Source: Arachidicoccus ginsenosidivorans (GTDB taxonomy: Bacteria; Bacteroidota; Bacteroidia; Chitinophagales; Chitinophagaceae). From it: a stretch of DNA of 64,000 nt. This document shows, piece by piece, positions 1 to 8,240 of this stretch. The position numbers were made by a program, and so were the translations under genes. Numbering within the stretch: position 1 is the stretch's first letter; every line of letters begins with the position of its first letter. The notes beneath the pieces are model-generated. The model did no database searches, had not been told where the DNA came from, and saw only the letters and a list, made by a program, of their open reading frames with translations. The stretch is taken from NCBI RefSeq assembly GCF_007971385.1, contig NZ_CP042434.1, positions 1,240,001-1,304,000 of the forward strand, given 5' to 3'.

Positions 1-278
1 CAGATATTGCAACTTTTTCGATTATTAGCAGTGGAGGATCCATTCCATAAAACCTTATCCCGATTGTTGCTAAAAATTGCGCAGACTTTTTATGGTGTGC
101 CACCCTGTCTGTCCTGGAAATGGCTATTTGTAGTCTTGTACCGCATTTTCATCCTGAATCAGCCTCTGATAGCTCAGACATTTTCACTTTTCTTCTTATG
201 GCAGCCGTTTTATACCTGATCGCTCAAGTATTTAGAAAAGGCGAAAACCTGCAAGCAGAAAATGAGTTAACCGTCTAA
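1..278 (+). CDS. DUF2975 membrane protein, C-terminal part, with apparent frameshift
   Basis: The 5' end lies outside the window. From base 1 the frame reads LFRLLAVEDPFHKTLSRLLL, then must move back one base to continue with a membrane segment and end in GENLQAENELTV, followed by TAA at 276-278. This ending is typical of DUF2975 proteins, small four-helix membrane proteins usually encoded just upstream of a YozG-like Xre regulator, as here (22 bases before the next gene). The shift can be placed at the T5 run at 87-91 (one T short) or the A5 run at 72-76. Function is unknown; the pair is often regarded as a membrane protein plus its regulator. Family assignment rests on the C-terminal motif and the neighbour. 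Confidence 0.6.
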
Positions 279-299
279 CCCTTAATTTCTTATAACTTT

Positions 300-557
300 A
301 TGCCTATAATTGTCAATCTGGATGTAATGATGGCCAGACGAAAGATGTCGCTGGGGGAGCTTTCCGAAAAGGTCCAGGTTACGCTGTCCAACCTATCCAT
401 CCTTAAAACCGGCAAGGCCAAAGCGATCCGTTTTAGTACATTGGAAGCTATTTGCGAGGCCCTGCAATGCCAGCCGGGAGATCTGTTAGAATATCTGCCA
501 GGTGACACGCGATATGATACGCTGGACAATACGCCAGACAACAGCAAGTTCAAATAA
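300..557 (+). CDS. Xre-family HTH regulator (YozG-like)
   Basis: 85 residues, essentially one helix-turn-helix domain: residues 15-65 carry MSLGELSEKVQVTLSNLSIL, then KTGKAKAIRFSTLEAICEAL and CQPGDLLEY. This is the YozG/Cro-like subfamily of short DNA-binding proteins encoded next to DUF2975 membrane proteins. The ATG at 300 is chosen because the conserved N-terminus MPIIVNLDVMMARRK begins exactly there, 22 bases after the DUF2975 stop, so the two are probably co-transcribed. The 28-residue tail after the HTH is polar. The DNA target is unknown; autoregulation of the pair is an inference. Confidence 0.85.
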   Translation: MPIIVNLDVMMARRKMSLGELSEKVQVTLSNLSILKTGKAKAIRFSTLEAICEALQCQPGDLLEYLPGDTRYDTLDNTPDNSKFK

Positions 558-689
558 TTGATGCAGCAAATAAGATGCATATTGACCATTGATCCCGTAT
601 TCTTAGCGCTGAATGGATTTAAATAACCAAATTTATAATATATATCGTAATCGATAAAATAGAATGTGGTGCATATACTGCCACCAATT

Positions 690-980
690 TTACCGTTGCC
701 GGCTGATTAAATTGGCCAAAAATTTACGTTTAGCCTGTATAATGACGTGTTCAAATAGTTGAACCTCCGGGCATTTTTGAAAAAGATCATGGCTGAGTTG
801 CCACCCATTGATATCCTTATTGATGACGGCAGACATACCGTGAAGTAACAGATCGTATCTTTTGAAGAGATTTTCTCCTATATCAAATCCGATGGGCTCT
901 ATCTTTGTGACGACCTGCATACCTCCTACTGGCCTATTTATGGTGGTGGCTATCAACGCAGAAATTCCTTTATTGAACAC
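690..980 (-). CDS. Doubtful hypothetical ORF
   Basis: A 96-codon frame from a GTG start, containing LFKRYDLLLHGMSAVINKDI and a basic C-terminus. I do not recognise a family. It lies in a roughly 630-base stretch between the HTH gene and the lytic transglycosylase, has no clear promoter, and the frame is blocked by a stop (TAA) shortly upstream of the GTG. It could be the remnant of a longer gene or a chance frame. Apart from the hairpin at 1098-1121 I see nothing else in 558-1194. Confidence 0.25.
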   Translation of the reverse strand: MFNKGISALIATTINRPVGGMQVVTKIEPIGFDIGENLFKRYDLLLHGMSAVINKDINGWQLSHDLFQKCPEVQLFEHVIIQAKRKFLANLISRQR

Positions 981-1097
981 AGCTGCATTGAATCGATTCC
1001 ATTAATGCCTTCCATAGCCAGAGTCCAAAGTTAAAGGTGACTGACTTTACCCCTATTTCCCAATCAATTATCCATCATTGACCCATAAACATACTAA

Positions 1098-1121
1098 CGG
1101 GGCACTGTTTTCAGTGCCCCG
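1098..1121. terminator. Strong GC hairpin downstream of the lytic transglycosylase gene
   Basis: CGGGGCACTG, loop TTTT, CAGTGCCCCG: a perfect 10-bp stem. It lies about 75 bases past the stop of the minus-strand transglycosylase gene. A U-run is missing on both sides, so it may be an RNA 3'-end stabiliser rather than a classical intrinsic terminator. Confidence 0.5.
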
Positions 1122-1194
1122 CATAGGTACTTATTTTTAAAAACTAATCTCGTGTGTCTTATGTGCCTGGCTCCTCTTGCCTACTTCTACTTAC

Positions 1195-2364
1195 TTAGGA
1201 ACGGTCAATGGAGGTTCTGCCTGCTGGCAGTTGTTCACTGGCCGGAGAATCCGTATCTAACAGATCATTAAAGCATTGCTGTAAGATCTGGTCTTTCTTT
1301 TTCATAAATTGATCCGTTTTGCCATCTGGCAGGTGAAGATCATAAAACTGACCATCTGATAAGGCTTTATCAAAATTCGGATTGATCTTATCAAAATCGG
1401 CCTCTTTAATATCTAATACCTTACAAATAGCAGCCTTTTTATAAATCCCTTTTATTCTAACCACATTCGTATTGCCTATCAGCTCTATGACCTCATTTCC
1501 GTCCTCGCTGGCGGCCAGTTCCTCTTTTAATTTCTTGGTTTCTTTAGCACTCATGGTGGTGATCCCGCCACTGCCTTCAAAGAAATAATGGGTGCTGATG
1601 AACTTTTTAACGTGATTACGCGTCTCCTTGGGTAAATAATATTGCACTTTCCAGAAATCTTTACTGCCACCGGCTGCTTTGATAGCCTTATTGACACCAC
1701 CCACGCCGGCATTATAAGCTGCAATGGTGAGTAGCCAATCATGGTAGCGATTGTGTAAAGAAGTGAGCAGTTTTGCTGCAGCTTCTGTGCTTCTGGCCAG
1801 ATCGGTTCTGTAATCATGTCCGTTTTTCAATAGTCCATAGCGGACGGCTTCATCTGGCATCAACTGCCAATAGCCTAACGCACCTGAACGCATCCTGAGA
1901 TGTGCCTTGAGACTGCTCTCAATGACGGCCAGATATTTAAGCTGAGTGGGCAAATGATATTCTTCCAGTATTCTATCCATGGTCGCAAACATACCTTTGG
2001 CTGAAGATTTCATTCGCGTTAAATCCGTATATTCTCTACGAATATAACTGTCTGCAAAATCTTCTACCTTGCTGTTTAAGTCGACCTTGACTTCAGAAAG
2101 ATCTATGGTAGCTGGTTTTATGCCTTCAGTTGTAGGGTCCAGTGTGACCGGCTTAGTCTTTGGTAGCAGGCTTACGAACCCTTTAGGCCCCTTGGCCTTT
2201 AATTTTGTGTCTTTACCCGGGGCAGGAAGCAAATCTCCAGAATAACTGGTAAATGACATCATTGACAAAGCAAAGCCACTCATCAACACTAGGCCAATAA
2301 GGTACTTTATACCTGTCAAAGTCAAAAAATTCTCCTTAATCCGGGAAACTAAACTCCGCTTCAT
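1195..2364 (-). CDS. Lytic transglycosylase (MltD/SLT-like)
   Basis: 389 residues. An N-terminal hydrophobic segment (about 18-38) suggests a signal anchor or signal peptide to the periplasm. The SLT domain (about 135-270) has the family hallmarks: catalytic Glu149 in AVIESSLKAHLRMRSGALGY, then WQLMPDEAVRYGL, and the AAYNAGVGGVNKAI motif. These enzymes cleave the MurNAc-GlcNAc bond of peptidoglycan with 1,6-anhydro product formation. The C-terminal 100 residues could be a degenerate LysM-like or family-specific domain; I cannot tell. It is the last of a minus-strand group tatA-gatA-transglycosylase. Confidence 0.88.
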   Translation of the reverse strand: MKRSLVSRIKENFLTLTGIKYLIGLVLMSGFALSMMSFTSYSGDLLPAPGKDTKLKAKGPKGFVSLLPKTKPVTLDPTTEGIKPATIDLSEVKVDLNSKVEDFADSYIRREYTDLTRMKSSAKGMFATMDRILEEYHLPTQLKYLAVIESSLKAHLRMRSGALGYWQLMPDEAVRYGLLKNGHDYRTDLARSTEAAAKLLTSLHNRYHDWLLTIAAYNAGVGGVNKAIKAAGGSKDFWKVQYYLPKETRNHVKKFISTHYFFEGSGGITTMSAKETKKLKEELAASEDGNEVIELIGNTNVVRIKGIYKKAAICKVLDIKEADFDKINPNFDKALSDGQFYDLHLPDGKTDQFMKKKDQILQQCFNDLLDTDSPASEQLPAGRTSIDRS

Positions 2365-2531
2365 TCATTTTTTTTTCGTTACAATACTTCCCCTACGGCA
2401 GATTTTTAGCTGCATTTGGGGCTTAACTGAGAAAAAATGCGTCTGCATTCATCCTGAACGGTAGTACCTATTAATCAAGGTAAACCGGATGCAAAGAAGT
2501 CTTTTTGTGAGGATTACGTATTATATTGATC

Positions 2532-3983
2532 TTAATTTTTACCTTCTGCTTGCATCAATTGATCCGAAAGAGTCAGCAAAGATAACTCTTTTAATTGATC
2601 TGACATCAGCTGTATACCAAAAGGTATGCCATCATTATTTCGGAAAAGCGGTAATGAGATACCAGGGATGCCGACCAGATTGGCAAAAACAGTATAAATA
2701 TCAGCCAGATACATCTCAGTAGCGTCTGCCTGCTTTTCGCCTAATTTGAAGGCAACACAAGGTGCATTGGGGGAGATTAATGCATCGAAATTGTTAAAAA
2801 TTTCTGCCGACTTTTCTTGGAGCAATCTTCTAATTTGTTGTGCTTTAGCAAAATAAGCATCGAAGTAAAATGCACTTAACACAAAAGTCCCCAGCATAAT
2901 TCTTTTTTTTACTTCCTTACCGAAGCCTTCACTACGATTTCTTTTGTAAAACTCTGTTAAATCGCTGCATTCAGCTGCAGTCTGGTGACCAAATTTTACC
3001 CCATCATATCTGGAAAGATTAGTGGAGGCTTCTGCTGTTGTCAGCACATAATAGGTTGGAACCACATAATCAAGGAGTTCAAATTCAATGGGGGTCACCG
3101 TATGCCCCTGGGCAATCAATCTTTCAATGAGGCCCGTAATAGCGGATTTGATTTCCGGGTCCAGGCTGGGGTGTTCCAGCGCCTGACGAAAATAAGCCAG
3201 TTTGTATTTCTTATCTGCTTTTACAGCGGGAGCGAGTAATTGGCTGTAGGCTTCCACCGGTGCCTGACTTACAGTACTGTCCATCTGATCTTCTCCTGCA
3301 ATAACTTCCAGAACCAAGGCTGCGTCGGGAACAGTACTAGAAAAGATACCTATCTGATCAAAGGTCGAAGCATAGGCAATCAATCCATATCTGGAAATGC
3401 GTCCATAAGATGGTTTGAGTCCTATGACTCCGCAAAAGTCCGCGGGCTGGCGCACAGAGCCACCGGTATCACTACCCAGACTCACCATACAAAGCCCCGC
3501 CTGAACAGCTACCGCTGAGCCGCCGGAGGACCCGCCGGGCACCCTTGTGTGATCGGCATCATTGAGTACGGCTCCGTACGCAGAATGCTCGCTACTGGAG
3601 CCCATCGCAAATTCATCACAGTTTTGCCGGCCAATGATAATGGCGCCTTCTTTCAGTAAGCGGTCCACCACAGTTGCATTATAAACAGCGGTATATTTTG
3701 CCAGCATTTTTGAACTGGCGCTTAGTGTATGATTCTGATAACTGATGACATCTTTCAGTCCTATGACCACGCCATGAAGTTTGCCTAAAGGGGCACCTGC
3801 ACTCCGGGCGTCATCTAATTGCCTGGCTCTCTCAATGGCTTCTTTTTCAAATACTTCCAAAAAAGCATTGAGGTTGCTTTTCTCAGATATGCGCAATAAA
3901 AAATGATTTACAGCCTCCTGGCAACTGGTGCGCTGGTGCTGTAAATCATCTAAATAATTTTTAATAGAGGTAAAACTAAACAG
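2532..3983 (-). CDS. gatA: Amidotransferase subunit A (GatA), start codon apparently CTG
   Basis: Glutamyl-/aspartyl-tRNA amidotransferase subunit A, which releases ammonia from glutamine for transamidation of mischarged tRNA. The amidase signature is intact: catalytic Lys in VVIGLKDVISY, the Ser-rich VPGGSSGGSAVAVQAGLCMV, the nucleophile region LGSDTGGSVRQPADFCGVIG and ISRYGLIAYASTFDQIG. The first ordinary start is TTG at 3896, but the frame continues upstream as FSFTSIKNYLDDLQHQRTSC, which matches the usual GatA N-terminus that starts MFSF. That Met position is CTG at 3983-3981; an in-frame TAA follows only four codons upstream, and an ATG at 4010 runs into it. The true start is therefore CTG, or a base is wrong here. 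gatB and gatC are not in the window. Confidence 0.9.
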   Translation of the reverse strand: MFSFTSIKNYLDDLQHQRTSCQEAVNHFLLRISEKSNLNAFLEVFEKEAIERARQLDDARSAGAPLGKLHGVVIGLKDVISYQNHTLSASSKMLAKYTAVYNATVVDRLLKEGAIIIGRQNCDEFAMGSSSEHSAYGAVLNDADHTRVPGGSSGGSAVAVQAGLCMVSLGSDTGGSVRQPADFCGVIGLKPSYGRISRYGLIAYASTFDQIGIFSSTVPDAALVLEVIAGEDQMDSTVSQAPVEAYSQLLAPAVKADKKYKLAYFRQALEHPSLDPEIKSAITGLIERLIAQGHTVTPIEFELLDYVVPTYYVLTTAEASTNLSRYDGVKFGHQTAAECSDLTEFYKRNRSEGFGKEVKKRIMLGTFVLSAFYFDAYFAKAQQIRRLLQEKSAEIFNNFDALISPNAPCVAFKLGEKQADATEMYLADIYTVFANLVGIPGISLPLFRNNDGIPFGIQLMSDQLKELSLLTLSDQLMQAEGKN

Positions 3984-4164
3984 AACGGTAATTATTTATA
4001 GCTCCGCCATAAGCGGTGCTTCCATGAATAATAACTTGCCTGCACCTCTTCTCTCCCTTTAGGATGCAAAAGGTAACAGTTTGAAAAACCGGCCACTAAC
4101 CATACGCTACACTCCCTGAAAAAATCCATCGTAGGATTCATTAGTTGTGGCAGCGTGGTGGAAT

Positions 4165-4410
4165 TTATTTATCTGTTGCTACTGTGTCAACCGGCTCAAT
4201 GGTTTCTACAGTTTTAGTCGTAACTGTTTTAGCCTGATCTTTATCTTTCATGCCTTCCTCCAACTCCTTACGAACGCTGTCTTTGGCATCATTGAACTCA
4301 CGCACACCTTTACCCAGACCGCGCATAAATTCAGGAATTTTACGACTACCAAAAAGGACCAGAATCACAACTGCGATTAATAAAATTTCTGAAAATCCAA
4401 TATCTCCCAT
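4165..4410 (-). CDS. tatA: Sec-independent translocase subunit TatA
   Basis: 81 residues with the TatA/Hcf106 layout: a short N-terminal transmembrane helix (about 6-22, SEILLIAVVILVLFG), the FG hinge, the amphipathic helix SRKIPEFMRGLGKGVREFND and a charged, low-complexity tail. TatA forms the protein-conducting part of the twin-arginine translocase for folded proteins. Length is typical. It stands upstream of gatA on the same strand, and a TAnnTTTG element lies 31 bases before the ATG. tatC is not in the window. Confidence 0.93.
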   Translation of the reverse strand: MGDIGFSEILLIAVVILVLFGSRKIPEFMRGLGKGVREFNDAKDSVRKELEEGMKDKDQAKTVTTKTVETIEPVDTVATDK

Positions 4411-4440
4411 GATGATGTGGTTTTATAATTAAGTGAACGA

Positions 4441-4448
4441 CAAAGATA
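4441..4448 (-). promoter_or_regulatory. Promoter -7 element for tatA
   Basis: On the minus strand the bases read TATCTTTG, a perfect match to the Bacteroidota -7 consensus TAnnTTTG, about 31 bases upstream of the tatA ATG. A clear -33 TTTG at the usual spacing is not seen. Confidence 0.5.
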
Positions 4449-4522
4449 GCTATTTTATTGAACTGAAAAACTTTGGTTTAATTTTTTAACACCCGAATTT
4501 TTTACAGTTGCGCCGTCCGATT

Positions 4523-5596
4523 TTAAGCAATCTGTCCCATATGTTTAAGGAAACTTACATGCGATATAAATGCCTGATACATACGCTTATACTCGATGTA
4601 GGTAACATTATATTCTTTGCAGGCTTGCTTGACAATTTTATTGATTGCTGGATAATGTACATGGGAAATTTTAGGGAAAAGATGATGCTCTACCTGAAAA
4701 TTGAGCCCCCCTACATACCAGGAGATGATCTTGCTATGTGTTGCAAAATTAGCCGTCGTCTTTAATTGGTGGACCGCCCACTCATCTTGTAACTTACCGG
4801 TTGAAATATCCGGCACAGGAAACACGGTATCTTCTACTGTATGTGCCAGCTGGAATACAACACTTAAGATAAGCCCTGCTGTCAAAGAGAAGACCAGATA
4901 GCCGATAATCCATTTAGTAAAACCTACCTGGATAATGGGGATTACGATAAACAGGCAGTAATACACTGCTTTAAATCCCCAAAACAGAATATGATCCACG
5001 GATTTCATTTTCTTAAGGGGCATCGTTCCTATTTTCTTTCTGAAATACTTCTGATAATCACTCAGTAAGGTCCAATAAATATGCAAAATGGAATAAAATA
5101 ACCAGAAATATATATGCTGGAACTTGTGCATTTTATATTTTTTCTGTGTGGAGGCCATTCTAAGGAAAGGCTTGGCATCAATATCATCATCCACCCCGTC
5201 AATATTGGTAAAGGCATGGTGAATAATATTATGTTTCATATTCCACATAAATTGGCTTGCCCCTACGATTTCTGCAGAATAGGCTGCAATCTTATTGACG
5301 GAGTGATATTTACTGAAACTGCCATGACCGCCATCATGCATCACGTTGAATCCTACCCCGGAAATCAACGCACCTATGACCATACATAGCAAAATATTCA
5401 GCCAGATGCTGGGCGGGGTGAAAAATACGACTTGAATATAACAATATATAAGTGCACTATATAATATAATGGCTTTGCTATATATACGGGCACCGCCGGT
5501 TACGCTCTGGCCGGTGCTGGCAAAATAATCATTGATGCGATTTTTGAGTTCTACATGGAAAGAGTTGCCGCTCTTTGGAAATTTAGGTACTGCCAT
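4523..5596 (-). CDS. Membrane fatty-acid desaturase (acyl-lipid/linoleoyl-CoA type)
   Basis: 357 residues. Di-iron membrane desaturase recognised by its three histidine clusters: HDGGHGSF, HNIIHHAFTN and QVEHHLFPKISHVHYP, separated by pairs of hydrophobic helices (first pair about residues 40-85, second about 195-240). The third box with Gln before the first His is typical of front-end/acyl-lipid desaturases. It introduces a double bond into fatty acyl chains in the inner membrane, adjusting fluidity. It sits 34 bases downstream of bshB1 on the same strand, so co-transcription is possible but functionally unexplained. Confidence 0.88.
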   Translation of the reverse strand: MAVPKFPKSGNSFHVELKNRINDYFASTGQSVTGGARIYSKAIILYSALIYCYIQVVFFTPPSIWLNILLCMVIGALISGVGFNVMHDGGHGSFSKYHSVNKIAAYSAEIVGASQFMWNMKHNIIHHAFTNIDGVDDDIDAKPFLRMASTQKKYKMHKFQHIYFWLFYSILHIYWTLLSDYQKYFRKKIGTMPLKKMKSVDHILFWGFKAVYYCLFIVIPIIQVGFTKWIIGYLVFSLTAGLILSVVFQLAHTVEDTVFPVPDISTGKLQDEWAVHQLKTTANFATHSKIISWYVGGLNFQVEHHLFPKISHVHYPAINKIVKQACKEYNVTYIEYKRMYQAFISHVSFLKHMGQIA

Positions 5597-5630
5597 TTTT
5601 AATTAAATCCGTTTAATGTTGATGTGAATG

Positions 5631-6359
5631 TTAAAGGATGAAGCGATCAAAACTGCTGATGCCCAGGGCACGGGTTTTAATATACCCTTCCCCGAATTCA
5701 GCACCGATTCTTTTGCCAAATAACCTGGCTCTTGACTCCACTCCTTGCATAAACTGTGGCTTGGAAATATAGGTTTGTACCCCATCGCCGGCCACAACAT
5801 TAAATTGTGTCGTATAACTTAGAATCGCTTCCTGTCTCTGATTAAATGTATCCGAAATATCAAATATAAAATCTGGTTCGATATAATCATCCTGGATGTA
5901 ATGATATAGATGCTTGGGTCTCCAGGCTGCCTGCGGCTGCCCCTGATCCTGATCTGTCGTTTCTATGCGGATCAGTCCAGATAAAAATGCAGCTTCTTTG
6001 ACCAGCTGTGAACTGCGTCCATGATCCGGATGTCGGTCATGAGGTGCATTGCAAATCAAAACTTCGGGCTGATATTTTCTGATTGCCCGGATCACTTTTA
6101 GGGTGTTCTCTTCACTAATCTGAAAAAATCCATCTGCCATTGCCAGATTCTCACGGGCGGAAAGTTGTAAAATCTTGGCGGCGGCCTGCGCTTCCTGATG
6201 TCTGGTCTCTGCCGTTCCTCTGGAACCTAGTTCACCTTTTGTCAGATCTACTACCGCTACTTTTTTCCCTTCTCTTACCGAGGCTATAATCGCCCCTCCA
6301 CAACCCAATTCTACGTCATCTGGATGAACACCAACGGCTAATATATCTACTTTCATCAA
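5631..6359 (-). CDS. bshB1: Bacillithiol biosynthesis deacetylase BshB1
   Basis: 242 residues, PIG-L/LmbE-type zinc deacetylase. Metal-binding motif HPDD at residues 12-15 within AVGVHPDDVELGCGGAII and the second motif NAPHDRHPDHGRSSQLV. BshB1 deacetylates GlcNAc-malate to GlcN-malate in bacillithiol synthesis; Bacteroidota are known to carry this pathway. Two Met codons open the frame; the first is used here. A TATCTTTG promoter element lies 33 bases upstream. Confidence 0.92.
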   Translation of the reverse strand: MMKVDILAVGVHPDDVELGCGGAIIASVREGKKVAVVDLTKGELGSRGTAETRHQEAQAAAKILQLSARENLAMADGFFQISEENTLKVIRAIRKYQPEVLICNAPHDRHPDHGRSSQLVKEAAFLSGLIRIETTDQDQGQPQAAWRPKHLYHYIQDDYIEPDFIFDISDTFNQRQEAILSYTTQFNVVAGDGVQTYISKPQFMQGVESRARLFGKRIGAEFGEGYIKTRALGISSFDRFIL

Positions 6360-6391
6360 TAATTGTTGTTGCTGATACGCTCAATACCCAT

Positions 6392-6399
6392 CAAAGATA
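6392..6399 (-). promoter_or_regulatory. Promoter -7 element for bshB1
   Basis: Minus strand reads TATCTTTG, matching TAnnTTTG, 33 bases before the bshB1 start. A -33 TTTG at 19-21 bases is not evident. Confidence 0.45.
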
Positions 6400-6454
6400 C
6401 CTCATTTTGTCAAAAAGGCACCTTAAAGTTCACCTTTGTTCGGATCTATTCAGC

Positions 6455-7087
6455 TTAATATCCATAATAGGCTGCTGCCTGCTGTGCGAGGATTTCTATA
6501 GAACGGTCATCTCTTGCCCCGTCATAGCTTTGTTTTAGAGAAGATCCAAAGATTTTGGCAACACCCTGATACACAACTGCTGAAAAATCCCCTTTGTATT
6601 CATCAATGATCTCGTAACAACTATTGCCCGTTTCCCGGTTGATGAGTTTCATCAAAACTTTACCCTGATAGACAGATAGGTTACGTAATTTACTGGAGAA
6701 TTTTTCTTTAAGTTCCTTTTCGTGGCTTTTAATAATTTTTTTGCGTTTGCGTTTATTGGTAACCCCTACCAGCTCCTGATTAATCTGATTGATCACTGAG
6801 CCTGCCGCCTTCGCATAAGGATAGGTCACGTAAACCGCATTTTTTAGCCGACCCCAGGCTTGATAATACTTGCGCCATTTGGCGGTCATCTGGGCAAATA
6901 AATAAAGGGGTTCCAGTTCGCTGGTGGGTACCGGGATACCGGTCTCCGTAAAAGTTAATTCTACCCGGATCGAATCATAGGGACCTAATTGTAAGGAAGA
7001 TGATAGCTGTTGCGCTAAGAGCTGCCGACCGACAAGTAGGGAACTTATCAGGATAAACGGACGCATTATTTTGCTAATTGCTTTCAT
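6455..7087 (-). CDS. DUF4294 family exported protein
   Basis: The DUF4294 core is visible: LEPLYLFAQMTAKWRKYYQA, then RLKNAVYVTYPYAKAAG and the Arg/Lys-rich TNKRKRKKIIKSHEKELKEK, ending with GARDDRSIEILAQQ. The Met at 7087 is preferred over the longer frame from 7132 because it is followed directly by a signal-peptide-like segment (MRPFILISSLLVGRQLLAQ). About 210 residues. The function of this Bacteroidota family is unknown. It is divergent from holA; their 5' regions are only about 130 bases apart. Confidence 0.85.
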   Translation of the reverse strand: MKAISKIMRPFILISSLLVGRQLLAQQLSSSLQLGPYDSIRVELTFTETGIPVPTSELEPLYLFAQMTAKWRKYYQAWGRLKNAVYVTYPYAKAAGSVINQINQELVGVTNKRKRKKIIKSHEKELKEKFSSKLRNLSVYQGKVLMKLINRETGNSCYEIIDEYKGDFSAVVYQGVAKIFGSSLKQSYDGARDDRSIEILAQQAAAYYGY

Positions 7088-7203
7088 CTTCTGGATACGC
7101 CTATAAAAGTAAAGGAATTCTTCAATCTGCAAAAATAAACGCTAAATATTTTGCTTCGAGGTTCAAATCGTTAAAATCCCTGCCAATAAAACGTTATTTC
7201 GAG

Positions 7204-7211
7204 TACATTTG
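7204..7211 (+). promoter_or_regulatory. Promoter -7 element immediately before holA
   Basis: TACATTTG, a perfect TAnnTTTG match, ends five bases before the holA ATG. With the usual start site about 5-8 bases downstream, the transcript would begin at or next to the ATG (leaderless). Confidence 0.45.
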
Positions 7212-7215
7212 CGAC

Positions 7216-8211
7216 ATGGCTCTGGAAAAAATTATCAGCGATTGGCAAAAAGGCCATTTTAAACCTATCTACTGGCTAGAGGGGGATGAACCCTATTATA
7301 TTGACCAGATTGTTAATTATGCAGAAAAGAAGCTACTGACGGAGTCGGAAGCCGGTTTTAACCTGACGATTTTCTATGGTCGGGATGCCTCCTGGACGGA
7401 TGTTGCCAACACCTGCAAAAGATTCCCCATGTTTGCTGAAAGGCAGGTGGTACTGCTCAAAGAAGCCCAGTACATGAAAGACATTGCTAAACTGGAGTCT
7501 TATTGTGAGAAACCACAGCCAGGCACGGTGCTTATCATTAGTTATAAGGATAAAAAGCTGGATAGCAGAACAAAATTCAGTAAGGTCATTAAAAAAAACG
7601 GGGAAATCGCCACTTTTAAAAAAGTACCTGACTGGAAACTGGCTGAATGGATCACCGGCAGGATAAAGGAGCTGGGCTACCAGGCAACGCCAAAGACCAT
7701 TGTGCTGCTGGCCGAGCACATTGGCAATGATCTTTCCCGTATTAACAATGAGCTGAGTAAACTGGCGGTTAACTTGAAAGACCGCACGAGTATAACGGAA
7801 GACGATATTGAAACCTATATCGGGATCAGCAAAGATTATAATGTCTTTGAACTCCAAAGAGCCGTGGCCAGTAAGGATCTTGCTAAAACTATCAGTATCA
7901 TTCAGTATTTTGCAAAGAATCCCAAAGCAGCTCCTGTGCAGGTTATTCTCCCTACTTTATATAATTTCTTTGCCAAGACCTCTATGGTCTTCTATGCGGG
8001 TAATTCTGAGGCTGCTGTGGCCAGCGCCCTGGGCGTTGCTCCTTATTTTGCCAAAGACTACCTGGCAGCCGCAAGGCTTTATGGAGCTGGTGGTGTAGAC
8101 AAGACCCTGCTCTTACTGCATACGTATAACCTCAAAGGCATTGGGATTAATAATGGAGGGGCCAGTGAAAGTGACCTGCTTAAGGAACTGGTGGTTAAAA
8201 TCATGGCATAA
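7216..8211 (+). CDS. holA: DNA polymerase III delta subunit
   Basis: 331 residues, full family length. The N-terminus FKPIYWLEGDEPYYIDQIVN corresponds to the delta-subunit nucleotide-binding-like fold, followed by LLEDEA-region equivalents (VVLLKEAQYMKD) and helical C-terminal domains with LAEHIGNDLSRINNELSKLA and YIGISKDYNVFELQRAVASK. Delta opens the beta clamp within the clamp loader. The frame extends upstream to 7078, but the conserved N-terminus begins at the ATG at 7216, which directly follows a promoter element. The stop is 29 bases from the convergent recQ stop. Confidence 0.93.
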   Translation: MALEKIISDWQKGHFKPIYWLEGDEPYYIDQIVNYAEKKLLTESEAGFNLTIFYGRDASWTDVANTCKRFPMFAERQVVLLKEAQYMKDIAKLESYCEKPQPGTVLIISYKDKKLDSRTKFSKVIKKNGEIATFKKVPDWKLAEWITGRIKELGYQATPKTIVLLAEHIGNDLSRINNELSKLAVNLKDRTSITEDDIETYIGISKDYNVFELQRAVASKDLAKTISIIQYFAKNPKAAPVQVILPTLYNFFAKTSMVFYAGNSEAAVASALGVAPYFAKDYLAAARLYGAGGVDKTLLLLHTYNLKGIGINNGGASESDLLKELVVKIMA

Positions 8212-8240
8212 TCACAGCCTATCAATTGTGTATCTTGCTG

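Noticed and set aside
7141..7200. tRNA-like GGTTCAAATC sequence before holA
   Set aside because: No acceptor or anticodon stems can be formed around it. No tRNA was found elsewhere in the window.
7333..7857. A 174-codon minus-strand frame
   Set aside because: Antisense shadow of holA.
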